A model generated the notes under the pieces. The model ran no database searches, was not told the origin of the DNA, and saw only the letters and a program-made list of their open reading frames with translations. A stretch of DNA of 64,000 nt, from assembly GCA_016648135.1 (NCBI GenBank), contig JADDOH010010106.1:1-64000 (forward strand), given 5' to 3'. Shown here in pieces: positions 22,958 through 35,900 of this stretch. The DNA comes from Agrypnia vestita (lineage: Eukaryota > Arthropoda > Insecta > Trichoptera > Phryganeidae). The translations under genes and the position numbers were made by a program. The first letter of the stretch is position 1. The number at the start of each line of letters is the position of its first letter.

Positions 22958-22965
22958 TCATGTGA
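22958..22965. promoter_or_regulatory. E-box (TCATGTGA) upstream of the USF start codon
   Basis: TCATGTGA lies 57 bp upstream of the proposed USF ATG. The CATGTG core flanked by T and A is of the kind bound by USF/MITF-type bHLH-zip proteins. Autoregulation is an inference; the transcription start is not known. Confidence 0.25.
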
Positions 22966-23299
22966 GCGGCAGAATACAAATGGCCACTCGCCAAATCAGT
23001 ACCACTTAACTACGATGCATGTTTACTATCATATCTTTGACATTTAATAAAAATACAATAAGCACATCTCCGCACTGTACTTAAATCATTGGAAAGGCCA
23101 ATTTATGAACACCCCATAAAAGCGGCAAATTTAAAATGAAGTCACTTCATTATAAATCATACAATAATCTTGAAAACATTTTATTGTATATACCTACCTT
23201 TTATTAAATTATTAACTAACTTTTATTAAATTATCAAAAAACTAAAATACTCCAATGGATTAACTTGGCAATTCAGTGGGTCGCTCCAGGCAAAGTTGA

Positions 23300-23420
23300 A
23301 CAGTTAAAAACTACCTTTTTAAAGAGGGGCTTGGCCTACGAAGTAGCAGAGGACAGGAAGATCTAGAACAGGTAGAGGGACAGAGGAATCTGGAGGCCTT
23401 GTTAAGGCCATAGACCTCTG
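23300..23420 (+). pseudogene. Possible non-LTR reverse transcriptase C-terminal scrap
   Basis: The plus strand reads GLAYEVAEDRKIW followed by a broken RDRGIWRPC. The 'A.DR..W' word is the kind of ending seen in RTE/Craft-type LINE polymerases. Very short and damaged. Confidence 0.35.
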
Positions 23421-23479
23421 ACCTTAAACAAAGTAAGCAAAGATGTTTTTATATCAGAACTATTGGAACAAAGCCTGGT

Positions 23480-24790
23480 ATAGGGGAAGTGGGGGCTGAT
23501 TCGCACATTTTTTTCAAAAAAGCACCTATCTTTGCAAGGGTTGACACCAAAGATTTGAAAGGATTATTTATATTTTTGACATTTGGTTGGCTCTATAATA
23601 TATGAAAAAGCCAAAACGATATTCTCACTACTTTTTTGTAAATATTGAAAAAGTAAAAGAAGTAATAGTGTTCGAATGAGCCCCTGACACGGGGCACATT
23701 CGTACAACGTATGGGGCACATTCGCACATATGGGGGCTGATTAGGACACAACAATTAAAACCAAAACAAATATAGAAAAACTGTTTTATTTAAGTATCAA
23801 CTGTACAATAAATTACTGAGATATAATATTTATAATAATACATGCTTTATTTGGACTTTTAACATATGTAACAAAAAAAATATTGATTAAACTCGTAAAG
23901 CGGCACGTGACAACAACAAAATAAAAATAACACTAATTAACAGATATAGACTTAGAGTAATTACTTAGGAACCAATAACTAGTCTTCATTATACTCAGGC
24001 AGTCTTCTTAGTTACAATAAATCAGTGGGTTTAAAACGTAAGAAGTGAATTAATATACATTCCAAAATTTTCAAAAAACATAAAAAATGTATGAATTCAG
24101 TTTGGGATTTTAGTAAATAACATTACAATATGTTGTATGAAGCGAGGTCTATAGCAAATTTTAATATATCCGCGGTCCTGGCTGTAGCTGCTTGTACAGG
24201 ATCTGGTAAAACTAATACAATGTCATCATATAACAGTCTTACTTCATCTAAGATTTTTGGGTAGATAAAGTTCCAACAACCTGGATTTTTTCCTCAGATA
24301 TGTTACTTTATACTGTGTATTATTATATAGCTGGAGCACAATGCTGACATAGAATACGGTGGACTTTTTCTTATCAAATTTTACCAGGACAAAGCAATTT
24401 TCTTTAACCATATCGGGATCAATTATTGTTAGATCAGTATTCTCAATATCATCTTCAATATCTATATCGGAAGAATCAGATACTAATACTAATATCACCA
24501 TTTGTATCCACAGTTAGGTATTTATTTGGAACAGTATTTAGCTTTAGCGTAAAATCTTCAAAATCCTCCAAAATATGCATGGCTCTTTTTATTTCTTTAG
24601 ATTTTTTCTTCCTCTCTACCTCCATTTTTTTCATCATTTTGGACTTAGCTTCAATTCTATTTTTTTCCGGCGTATCGGTAAAAATTCGCGATTTTCCCGG
24701 TTGTTTTCCTTTTCTAATAGTTTTATTGCTTTGTACGTAATGAAAAAATTATTTATGGAGCTCATTCGTACGTGCGAATGTGCCCCATTT
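23480..24790 (-). mobile_element. Degraded pogo-like DNA transposon
   Basis: The left side reads GTGGGGGCTGATTCGCACA (about 23488) and the right side reads GTGCGAATGTGCCCC (about 24773), which are imperfect reverse complements. The same word GGGGCACATTCG recurs internally at about 23690 and 23715. A transposase tail lies between them on the minus strand (24244-24760). Exact ends are uncertain. Confidence 0.5.
24244..24760 (-). pseudogene. Transposase C-terminal tail (pogo/Tigger-like), broken
   Basis: Minus-strand frames give a basic, Met-rich stretch (SKMMKKMEVERKKKSKEIKR), then DPDMVKENCFVLVKFDKKKS and YKVTYLRKKSRLLELYLP. The ending 'FVLVKF..KK...Y...V......Y.V.FLR' matches the tail commonly seen in insect pogo-like transposases. 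The frame changes near 24500, and no DDE core remains. Confidence 0.45.
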
Positions 24791-24928
24791 ACCAATGCGC
24801 AAATGAACCCAATCAAGTATTCTTTAATAAATATAGAAAATTTACCCAAGCATAAATTGATTCGATTATAAATGCAAAACCAAAGTAAGTGCAGATGAAG
24901 GATGAATGTCATAATCAACGTAATATAA

Positions 24929-24984
24929 TATAATGTAATATTCCTATTAAATAACTAGTTACTTAATAGGAATATTACATTATA
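24929..24984. repeat. Perfect 22-bp palindromic arms
   Basis: 24929-24950 and 24963-24984 are exact reverse complements (AATGTAATATTCCTATTAA and its complement) with a 12-nt spacer that contains ACTAGT. No associated gene. Confidence 0.85.
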
Positions 24985-25316
24985 CTTGCAGATACAGACA
25001 CAATTAATGAATCAATAGACCAATGACGTCTCGACTCGAGCTCCGCTTTATTTCACTCCTGTGTGCGAGTGAAAAAAGCGTGCAGCCGGACCGGCACGCA
25101 GCGCGCCATCACATTTGGTAATTCTGGGATGCACCGGCCGCTCTTCTTTTTTTAAGATATTTTTTGTATGATCCCGAAAATCCCGGGATTGAGGTTTTTC
25201 AATCTCGGGATTTCGGGATCAAAAAAATGTACAGAATCTCGGGACCATAATCTCTATTGTTGTGCCAGATCTCAAGAAGCAGTAATGAATAATGCCGGCA
25301 CAGGTCCACCGTACAG

Positions 25317-25682
25317 TTACAAGCAATTTTTTTTACTCAATTTGCATTTAGGATAATGTTTGGCTGCCTCCCCTGGGTCTAACCACTGCAACAAACATTT
25401 CCGACTACCATACAGGATCCACTTTTTATCACAAGTAACAATCCGATTTAGAATTCCCTCATTTATGTGCTGACTCAACAAATTAAGACAAGCTTCGACG
25501 CGAGTTTGTTGTTGTCTTTCAGTAAGTTCATACGGTACACACTTTGCGAATTTCTTTGTTTTCCCAATTTGACACATAATAATCAATATCATTTTGCCAC
25601 TTATGTTGAAGGTTTGAGATAAATCCGCTTCCACTAAAGCTTTCAATTCATCATTACCGAATGTAGTCTCCTTGAAATTCAA
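25317..25682 (-). pseudogene. Mariner transposase fragment, second diverged copy
   Basis: Minus-strand ORF of 121 aa matching the middle of the mariner transposase at 20365-21384: ELKALVEADLSQT, QQQTRVEACLNLLSQH, ILNRIVTCDKKWILYGSRK and the following QWLDPGEAAKHYPKCKL. The first catalytic Asp region (TCDKKW) is kept; helix-turn-helix and the other two acidic residues are missing. It is clearly older than the first mariner. Confidence 0.85.
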
Positions 25683-26188
25683 ACTAGCCAGTATCAGAAA
25701 ATGGCAAATTCATGGATAGTTACTTAATATTTAGGATAATTTATTTAAAATATTTCAGTTAATATAGTGGAAATCTTTTAAAATAAAACAATGGGGACCA
25801 AAATATACATTCATAATGAACAAATTTGATGTAAAAAGAAATGCCAGGCCTAATCAATAGAAGGTCGTAAACAGTAAGCAATTCGGTGATGTATAATATT
25901 CCTAAGCTAAATGTTTAAACGTTTACATTTTACTATCCGACGGACGAGAAGATTAAGTGACGCAGGAAATTAAAAAAGGATAAAAAAAAAATACCTTCTG
26001 CATTTTATTTATTTAGATTTAGATTTAACATTTTGAGCAATTACAATTTTACGTCAAGAAACCTATCCCAATCTATAAGCTCAAAACAAAGATACACATT
26101 CTAACTAACAAAGGTACAACTGGGCAAATCCATAATTTGTACGATTTGCATCAATTCACAAAAAAAAAAATTTAAACGGTGACATACT

Positions 26189-26313
26189 GTTATTTGGATT
26201 TGTATCTGATTGTGTCGATAATTGGCAACTGTTTTTTTGTAATTCGACAGGCAACCATCGATACTATCTTAGTTATTAATCATTAATACAATCAGATACA
26301 AATCCCAAATAAC
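26189..26313. mobile_element. Small MITE, 125 bp
   Basis: The ends GTTATTTGGATTTGTATCTG and CAGATACAAATCCCAAATAAC are reverse complements apart from one or two bases. No ORF. Confidence 0.65.
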
Positions 26314-26590
26314 TGTAACGAAAATAACCAGTTAAAATAACTGTTTAAACATCACTAATTGTCAGAAGACTTCTTTTTGTAATGTTAATATGTATGTATG
26401 TGTTTATTGGCAAGATTTATTTCATCTCTATATATAATAAGGCAATTCTACTTTAGGCAGTGTATAAAGATGTTTTATCATGAATGTGCATGCTAACATT
26501 GCACAAATGAATACATTTCAGGGGATTCTTTTTTGTGCAAGAATTATGGACATAAAATAAAACACTAAAATTCGTACCTTCAGATAATTT

Positions 26591-26596
26591 TTTATT
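26591..26596 (-). terminator. Candidate polyadenylation signal of the SRP receptor gene
   Basis: AATAAA on the minus strand, about 385 bp after the stop codon. Supported by hexamer and position only. Confidence 0.3.
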
Positions 26597-26979
26597 AATA
26601 AGTTTCCATACCCAAAAATAGTACCATAAAAGAGAAGAATAAACATTATAAATATAATATGTAATTATATTATTAATTCAATAAAATAGGTTTTGAAATT
26701 ATAACCAAAACAATGATAGATGTAATAATGATGCATCGCTCCTTTAACAATTTCAATAAATATAAAAAATTAATAATAAGAACATTATTCCTATAATATT
26801 CGAAGCATTTTGTACTGTAATCAGTATTCATATATGTATCTGAAGATTTTATAGTTTGTATGGGTACATACATCATGTTATGTTTTGATAATGTAAAAAA
26901 TTGGTGTTATGTCTTATTATATACAAAAAAAAATAATGATACAAGTATGTTTTCAATAAGGCAACATAGGCAGATGAAA

Positions 26980-29900
26980 TTACTTCATAAGGGCATGAAC
27001 TACAGCTTTTGCGTTCAGGGCCTTCAAATCGGTATACGTTTGTCCTGTTCCCACAAATACTATGGGTTGACCCGTGATGTATGTCATGGATATAGCCGCA
27101 CCCACTTTATCATCAATGGTATCAAACTTTGTCAACACAATCCCGTCAATTATATGCGGATTAACATTTGAACTGTAATCTGCCAAGGCCTGATTAAACT
27201 TCACCAGTTGATCGACAGCTTCATTACCAACAAGAGCTTCACCGACAAAGAGCACAAGATCAGGCTCGTTTACTTTTATCAGTTTAGCTAAAGCTCTCAT
27301 CAGTGGTTCATTGTCTTGCATCCTTCCCGCTGTGTCAATCAGTACCACGTCAATTTTAGAATCATTTGCGAATCGTATGGCTTCCATTGCAATACCAGCG
27401 GCATCCTTGCCTAAAAATATACAAATGTATAAAAACATTATTTTAATGTATTATTATATAACATTAGAAAATCAAGCTGTAAAGACTTTACATAATTCAT
27501 GTATAAATTGCATAACCAATGTTATTAATAATCAGGAATATTTTTAAAATATTTTTATATATTTTTAAACATTTTTTAATATATATTTTTAATATTTTTT
27601 TTGTCTATACTTCAATTATTGATTTTTAATTTCTTAGTGTACATTGTGTAGAGAGAAGAAGTATTGCAGGTGTAAAGTATAAATATGCATTAATCTAAGT
27701 AATAAAAAATAGAATTGAATGTATAACAATAATTGTATAGAAAGAAATATTATATTAGAATGCGACCACTATAAATTGGCGTATGAGGGAGGGCATCCCT
27801 GTCGCGTAACAGAAGTTGCCAGGGTGTAAATTTATTACACAATACATAATGTACAGAATGTCCGGTGACCGGTGTCGTAGCCTTTAACAGAAATTTGGTC
27901 AGGCAGCGCTAAAGAAACCAAGCAGTAGTGGCGGCCGTTCTATCTGTCAAACTGTCAGACGGTAATATCGGTCCATTATTTGCTTTTTCAGCTTTGCAAA
28001 ACTAATACTTCATTGGCAATTGTTCTTGCACCATCCCGGACTGTTTAGGATGTCACAGCTCCCGAGCAAATACAAAATTGTACTGAATGACAGGGCGAGG
28101 GGTTACCGCTGGGTGCGGACGGGGCGGGCTTTAGTTCCAATTTACGTCATTTAATCATTTACGTTGGTCAAGCAATAGTAAGAAACAATGTTCCCTGCGC
28201 ATGCACACGCACACACCTACCAAAATGTCTCCGCACACATGTATTACCCTCCGCACAGTCAATATTATAAAAGAAGGTTTCCTTTGCCAGATTTTAGTTT
28301 TGCTCGAATGCATTAAACAATACATATACAATTCTTTCGTACGCTTTCGGAAAAATGAGTCGAATCATATCTCGGAAGTATTACGAGGGTCAAGCAAAAT
28401 TTTTTTTCGAGCGGGATCACTATTCCATCCCGTTCTATCGCATGCCAAAGTTTACGAAAAGAAGATCGTATTTTAGTGTTTAGGTCCTCTACGTTTCATA
28501 GTCTTTGACATGCTTCAACTTGTAAGAAAAATTACACTCGGTAATGAGTTCAGTCTCGTAGCTGTCCTTATTGTGAGAACAACGCAGTTCTTTTAATATT
28601 TTTGAAATTAAACGGTAAAGTGTCCGTGCTAAAAAGTAGTGATTTTTTTACTTAAATTATAAATAATACAAAACTAATAATCAACTTTCGTAAAAAACAA
28701 CAACAGGAGTGTTCACTCTACGTAACAGACAATTCAAGTGAAAAATTAATTACACATTTACAGTACATTTTTACCTATTAATTATGTAAAACTTATCCCC
28801 TTAAAATGTCGAAAAGGAGTGGATGTCATATTTCTAATGCGACCATTAAGAAGAAATTTAAACTGGAATGGCTCTCTGAAATCGTCGAAACAAAAATCTA
28901 TGTATTTACAAAAAGTAAGAATTGGTGAAATATTAGTTTATTCGGAGACATATGATTGTATCAAATGCATCATATGTTCCGAAGCAAATATGCAAAATTA
29001 ATCAACTAAGAGCTCAAAATATATTATCATTAAATAGCAGCGATATAAATTTAACCGCTATTTGAGATTCATCCAATTGCTCTGTGATTATCTAGAAATT
29101 CATTTATTTCAAAAATTATCTTTGTTAGTGTTGTTATTATATAAAATCACTGTGATTAATAAATACCCTAAAAATATACATTTTAATGAAAAATTGTATG
29201 TGTTTATGGGGGGGGCGGTGTACATTTATCGCAACACCACTGTACAGACGCGTCGAAGATCCGCACACACAATAGAAAAATTAGAGGGAACGTTGGTAAG
29301 AAGTAGTAGTGACCTTAAATTTTGTTTTTATTTGACGATAATATTGGGATGGAAAGTGCAATTTGTTGTGAACTGATATTTTCAAACAGTTTCATGATCA
29401 TATTATGTGTCTAGTAGGAATTTGTATACATGTTTTTTGGTTTCAATTTTAAATTGATTTATTATTTAATTTATAAATTTGTTTATTTATTTGTTTTCTC
29501 TGGAGTCTCTGGAACGTATGCCCTGTGCAAAAAGAGAATCAGGTGTATACAGATAGTTCTATTATTGTTCCTTATATAAACTACATCACAAGCATTTTAT
29601 TTTTGGCAAGTGAAGAACTTACTACATAGTGCTATGAAATTACTAGTACTAGGAAGCAAAACTTACTCGTATTACAAAATAAAGCTATGAGAAAAAATTG
29701 AGCAGAAACAGATAGGTATATTCAGATCAGTACAACGTTGAAAGAATTCAATATTACGATCTTAAATGAAAACATATTACAACATTGTGGTACATATTTA
29801 TTTTTAAAATCTTCACTGGAAACATATTGGCAGAATTTAATATAAAAAAATTATGCAAATCAACAAGCATGTACATAATACAGGAAGAGATAGACTCTCA

Positions 29901-32900
29901 AGTCGAAATCTCAAAACGCTACAGTGCAACAAATATTTTCAATGAAATTCCGGAGAAAATAAGAAAGATAAAAAATATCTAAATTTACAATAAAACTTCA
30001 CAAATATGTGTGCAAGATTTTAATAGATTATAAATTGATGAATTTTGTGTGCATATTAGAGCATATATGTGTATATTTTGAGTTTGTCCAAATTTTTCAG
30101 AACACAGTACTGGATTTTTGTCACATGGACATCATTAATCAAGTATGTACATGGAATAAAGAAAGGATGGCTGAGATGATTTGGTCATGTGGAACATATG
30201 GACGAGGAGAGGATAGTTAAGAAAATATATGAGGCGAGTGTTAAAGGCAGCAAGAACAGAGGGCGCCCGTGAAAGTCCTGGCATGATCAAATACAACAAA
30301 TATTAAAGGATGGCCCTGTTAAAAGCTTCAATAGAGCGTGCACGAGAAGATGTATGAATATGGCCAAAGTAAAAGTGGTATGCTAAGATAAAAGAATGTG
30401 GAGTTCTATCCTCTCTGCCTATCCCCGCGGGGACACAACCTGATGGTTATATATATTTAAGTTGTATATATTTACTTTTGCACTATTTTAAGAATAAATA
30501 AATTTTTACTTTTTAATAGGTAACAAGAATAATATATACAAGAATAATAAATAAATAAATAAAAATAAAATGAAGGAAATCTGTCAATTTTGGAGAGATT
30601 GTGTGTAAAAACTCCACCATTGAACAATAGAACTTTGTGAACATTCTAATCCTCAATTTTCTAAATTGCATAATATGTATGTAGGATTGTTTTAAGTATG
30701 TAGAAGTAATATTATTACCATAGCCCTTTTCGTACAGTTGCACCATTTTTCTTCCGCCGTGTCTGTTATCTGGATGCAAAGCATTGAGATGACGGGTGTG
30801 GGTTCTCAGCTGTTCAACAGCACCAGCCCTGAACGTATCACAAGCTGCTATAAGGACCGAAAGCTCATTTTCAATCAACCAGAAGCATATCTTTGCCAAA
30901 TTGGTAGACTTGCCAACTCCGTTAACCTACAAAAAACATATTAATTTATAAAAAAAACAAATGGAAAGAACATTTACGAATTAATAAAAATTTAGGTTAA
31001 AATTTTTTGTATGAAATGAAGAAATTCATTTTTAGTATGACTTGAAAAACACACTTTCATTCCACTGTATATTTTATTTTGAGTTAAAACATTTTCGAGA
31101 GACAATCTCTCATTATCAATAACTTATTAAATTTCAACTGATTGAAGTTATTGATAATGAGAGGTTGTCTCTTGAAAACGTTGTAACTCAAAATACAGTG
31201 GAATAAAACAGTGTTTTTCAATTCATATTTAACAAAAATTAAGGATACATAATTAAAAATATCATAATCGAGATCTATCTAAAAAAATGTCAGCAGGCAA
31301 TAATTATTTTTAAAGACTGCACAATTAAAAAAAAACTATTATATATGCAATCACATGAATTCAGTGAAGTATTTTTTGCACAAAATAAAACAGATGAAAT
31401 CACAAGTTCTGATAAAATAATATGCAGAAATTTCATTTTTGTAATTTTTTAAAAATTACTTAATTAATTACTTATTCATAAATATTAATAGGATAATTTC
31501 ACATTCTTTTTTTGAAATTCTTCTTCATTCTTTACTTTGGTCTAGAAAATACATCTACGAAAAAAAAAATTTTTGTGTATGTTAAAAGTATAAACATGAT
31601 TTTGAAATTCAACATATTAAATTCCCGCCAAAACATACTGATTCACAGAATGTAATTAATATTTGTGAATCTATTTTATATGCTTTCATCGGTATTTGTA
31701 ATATGTGAAATTTCCTATTGGATCCCCTTCAAAATAGTCCCAATGAGATACATATAATACGCTTGTGCTAGCACTTTTTCCAATCTTCTAAGCATCTGGA
31801 TCGCAATTTTGAATATGGTAAATGTTCACAAAACGTTATCATTTCATGTTTTTTTATCTTCAAGAAAAGGAATAAGTTACAGGGGCCTTGTCCGGCAAAT
31901 ATGGAGGCTGAGGCGTCATAGTGGCGCTGATTTTAGGCATTTGATTTAGGAATCGGATTTTTACATTTTTTGCTTCAAGTAAATAATTACCAAAACACAT
32001 GTAACCTTTTTGACATCTGACTACCTATGTCAAGATATACGCCAGGGACAAGTTTACCAACATAAAAAAAAGACTTATACAGAGAAAATCAACAAACTCA
32101 ACATATTTTTTGATTAGACAGTTTCACTTACCCCACAGAAAGACATCACATATGGTTTCCCCTTTTTCTTGGCTTCCAAACAATCCCTCAAAATATCTAC
32201 TCTCCTTTTAGGCGATAGAATCTGCACCAGTGACTCTGTTAATGTATTCTTGACGGTTTTTGCAATGCTCTCAAATGTCCCGAGAACCTACAAGAGATAT
32301 GTGCAATGAAATATAAAATGCATGCGCTTACTAATACTATTCTAGGCCTGAACACAAATAAGGAATGTCTCATAGCTAGCAGCAAAAACTTTACAGGTGG
32401 ATTCCTGCCTTGATAATGAGTTGAAAATGCTGATACTTTACTTTTCCTTCCAATTTGGCGGACACTGAATCACAGAGCTTTTTGGCTATGTCAGTAGCCA
32501 CATTTTTAGAAATGAGATGATCCTGCAATTTATCCAAAGCGGGCTGCATGGTCTCAGAAGTGAGGGCCTTTGCTCCCACTAAACCTATCATCAAAAAATA
32601 AAAATAAAATATATATATATAATGTTGTGAATAGAAAGACTGTTGAAATAAATGAATTAAAAAATGATGTTATACCTTTAAACATGCTAAAAACTCCACC
32701 CGAAGATTTTGATGCTTTCTTGACAGAATTACTATTTGGTGCTTCATTTTCTTCATCACTACTGTATTCTTCTTCCGATTCAACTTCCAAATCAGGAATA
32801 ACTCCATGCATTTGGCCAACAATCTGGAAAATAAAAAATATCTTGAATGAGCAGATGATTTTCACCTAAATTAATTATTTCTTGCATTTCTTCAATGTGT

Positions 32901-35900
32901 TTCAACTCAAAATAGATAAAATAATGTGCGGTATATTATTCTAGACATGTAAGTATTAGAAAAATAACATGAGATTGTATCAGATTGATTTAACATGACA
33001 TTCAGAATAAGAGAGATCAATTCTTGAATAAAATCAGTAAAATGAAATACAGTCGAACTCGGTTATATAGAACGCGACGGGACCAACTAAATTTGCTCCT
33101 TACAGCCGGGACTCCTTATATCCGGGATTCACTTTTTTCACATTTTTTTTTTGTGTGATGTTATTTTCAAGAGCAGCTAAATAAACATCCTGATCTTTCC
33201 AGAGCGATGAAATCGTAGAAGATGATTGTGAAAACTTTTTACAGATTTTTTGACGCCGATGATTTCGACTTTTTCGCGAACCTAGAGACACTTTCGTTTC
33301 GTGGTTGAACATGTTTCCGATAGAACAATTCACATTTAACTGATTAGGCTTTTAAATGCTAATACAGTAAACTGCATAAAATAAACTGTCACCATAAACA
33401 TTTTGGAAACCCCCAATAATCGGAGTTATGTGATCAGTATTCTCGACCTTCAGTAAACTATTGCTTGCCTGCGCACGTGGGATTTTCGGACACAAGTTCG
33501 TGTACATCATAAAATGAACCCTAATTAAGTGCGAGCCGCTTTAAAAGCAAAGTGAAAAAGTTTTTTGTTATGAGAAGGTATTTATTTGTCTTTCTTTTGC
33601 GAGCCGCATTAAAAGCAAAGTGAAAAAGTTCTATATAAGTATATATTTGTCTTTTTTTCTGTAATCCAAGCAAATATGTTTGCAGAATTTCTAAAATTTG
33701 CTCCTTATATCCGGGAATCGCGTTCCTTATAGCCGAGACCGATTGTATGGGAATATGTGCAAATCAAAATGAATTCACAGTTTTTCTCATTATAGCCGGG
33801 ATCTCCTTATATCCGAGCTCGTTATAACCGAGTTCGACTGTATATCCAAGAAAATTTTCTGCAAATGTTACTAGATGGCGCTAGTTGTATTTTAAAAATT
33901 GCTACGGTTATTTTTTAGTTTAATTCATTTGTTTCATATAATCCGTTTTTTATTTCACACAAAGAAACAAACACCCATAACACTACATTAGAAAGAGCAA
34001 CTTTTATGACATATATAATAATTGCATATATAATTTTTTTCAGTATGCAATTCATTTATTTAATAAATAATAATTCATATAAAAATAAAAAAAATAATTT
34101 TCTAGTTTGTATCAATCGACGTGTGCAAAAAAGGAGAAAAAAAAGTTTGGATATATGCATATCCAATTTTTGATATATATCGGATATACATGGTTATTTG
34201 TAAAACATTAATAACCTCACAGGACTATATTCTTACCTTGATTATGAGTCGAAAATGTTCAAGTTATTATGACCTAATATCAATAGTTAAGAAGATATGC
34301 GACATCAAAGTTTGCATTTTTTTTTCAATATTCCTGACTTATTTTTTGTAAAACGTTGGACTATCATTACAGTAACTTATATCGAATATGAAAAATTCAT
34401 TCTCTTTAATACGAGTCAAATAAAAAATAAAAACCTTCGAATTCCAATTGGAAAACATTCCAATTGGAATTTTTTCAGGGTTTTTAACTTGTATTGAAAC
34501 CAATGAATTTTTCGTAATCGATATGAGTTACTGTAATGATAGTTCAACGTTTTACAAAAAATAAGTCAGGAATATTGAAAAAAAAATGCAAACTTTGATG
34601 TCGCATATCTCCTTAACTATTGACATTAGGTCATAATAGCTTGAACATCTTCGACTCATAATCAAGGCAGGAATATAGTCCTGCGAGGTTATTAATGTTT
34701 TACAAATAACCCTGTATATCAAAAAATCCGATTTTTTCGAACCCTGATGATTACTAAGAAGTTACAAACCTTTATCACTGCGGATAGTTTTAAAAAAAGG
34801 AGAATCTTATTTTAAAAGTAATGTATCTAGTAATGTATGTACCTAAAACCATTACCTAAAACAAAAAAACTGATCTTTATAATTAAGAGTACAATAGCAC
34901 ACACATATTCACAATAATAAGTCTTAATTAATATTTTACTCTTCTGAAAAACTTGGTAATGAAGACATCTGAAAAATTTTCGATGGAAGAAGGGGCCATC
35001 CGCATTACAATATGAAATATGTATCTATATTAAATTTTATATTAAATCATTTATGACTACATTAACAATACCTAAATTAGTTTATTAATTCATTAAAAAT
35101 CTGTGTAATTATTAAAATATTTTGCTTGGTACACTTTGATAATATCATGTACTATGTTGGGATGTAAAAGCATATGCTATGTTGGGATTTATCACCAGAA
35201 TTACTCACGACTTTAAAAATCCTAATATGTACGAAGTATATTGGAATATTCGTCAGTTATTTGATCACCTTATTATACAACACATGTTACGAGAATCGAG
35301 AGAGTGCAGAGAAAGTTTCTACATATTTTGTCATACAAAGCTGGTCAACACAATAACATTCACAGCTACGAAGATCGACTTGCCTTTTTCAAGATGCACA
35401 AACTTGAGTCCCGACGGAAAATATCTGATCTCGTTGTGCTACACAAGATTCTCAGTGGAGCTATTGATTATCTTTCTCTATCTGACATAAATTTGCATGT
35501 TAAACCCCATATAAGAAACCCAGAATTCTTTAGAATAAGCCAGCACACTAATAATGTTGGTTACTTTTCTCCCATCACAAGGTTGTGTCGCACATATAAT
35601 ATTTATTGTGCTGACCCTAACATTGATGCTGATATTCTTGCAGATACCTTATCATCGTTCAAAAATTCACTCATACACAATATCCATTTTCTAAACGATG
35701 ACCTGAACCTATAGATCCATTAAATCAATTATTTATTTACATATTCTTATATGATCGCACTACATTCAAACACTAAACATATAATACACATAAATGTAAA
35801 AATACATGTTACTAAAGCGTGCCGAAGGCACTTGTTATTGGGATAATGGGCATAGTCTTCATTTATAATGTTTTATTATTAGAGTATCATATACCTATTA

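Noticed and set aside
23670..23760. Repeated GGGGCACATTCG words as a possible regulatory cluster
   Set aside because: Better explained as terminal and subterminal repeats of the degraded pogo-like transposon.
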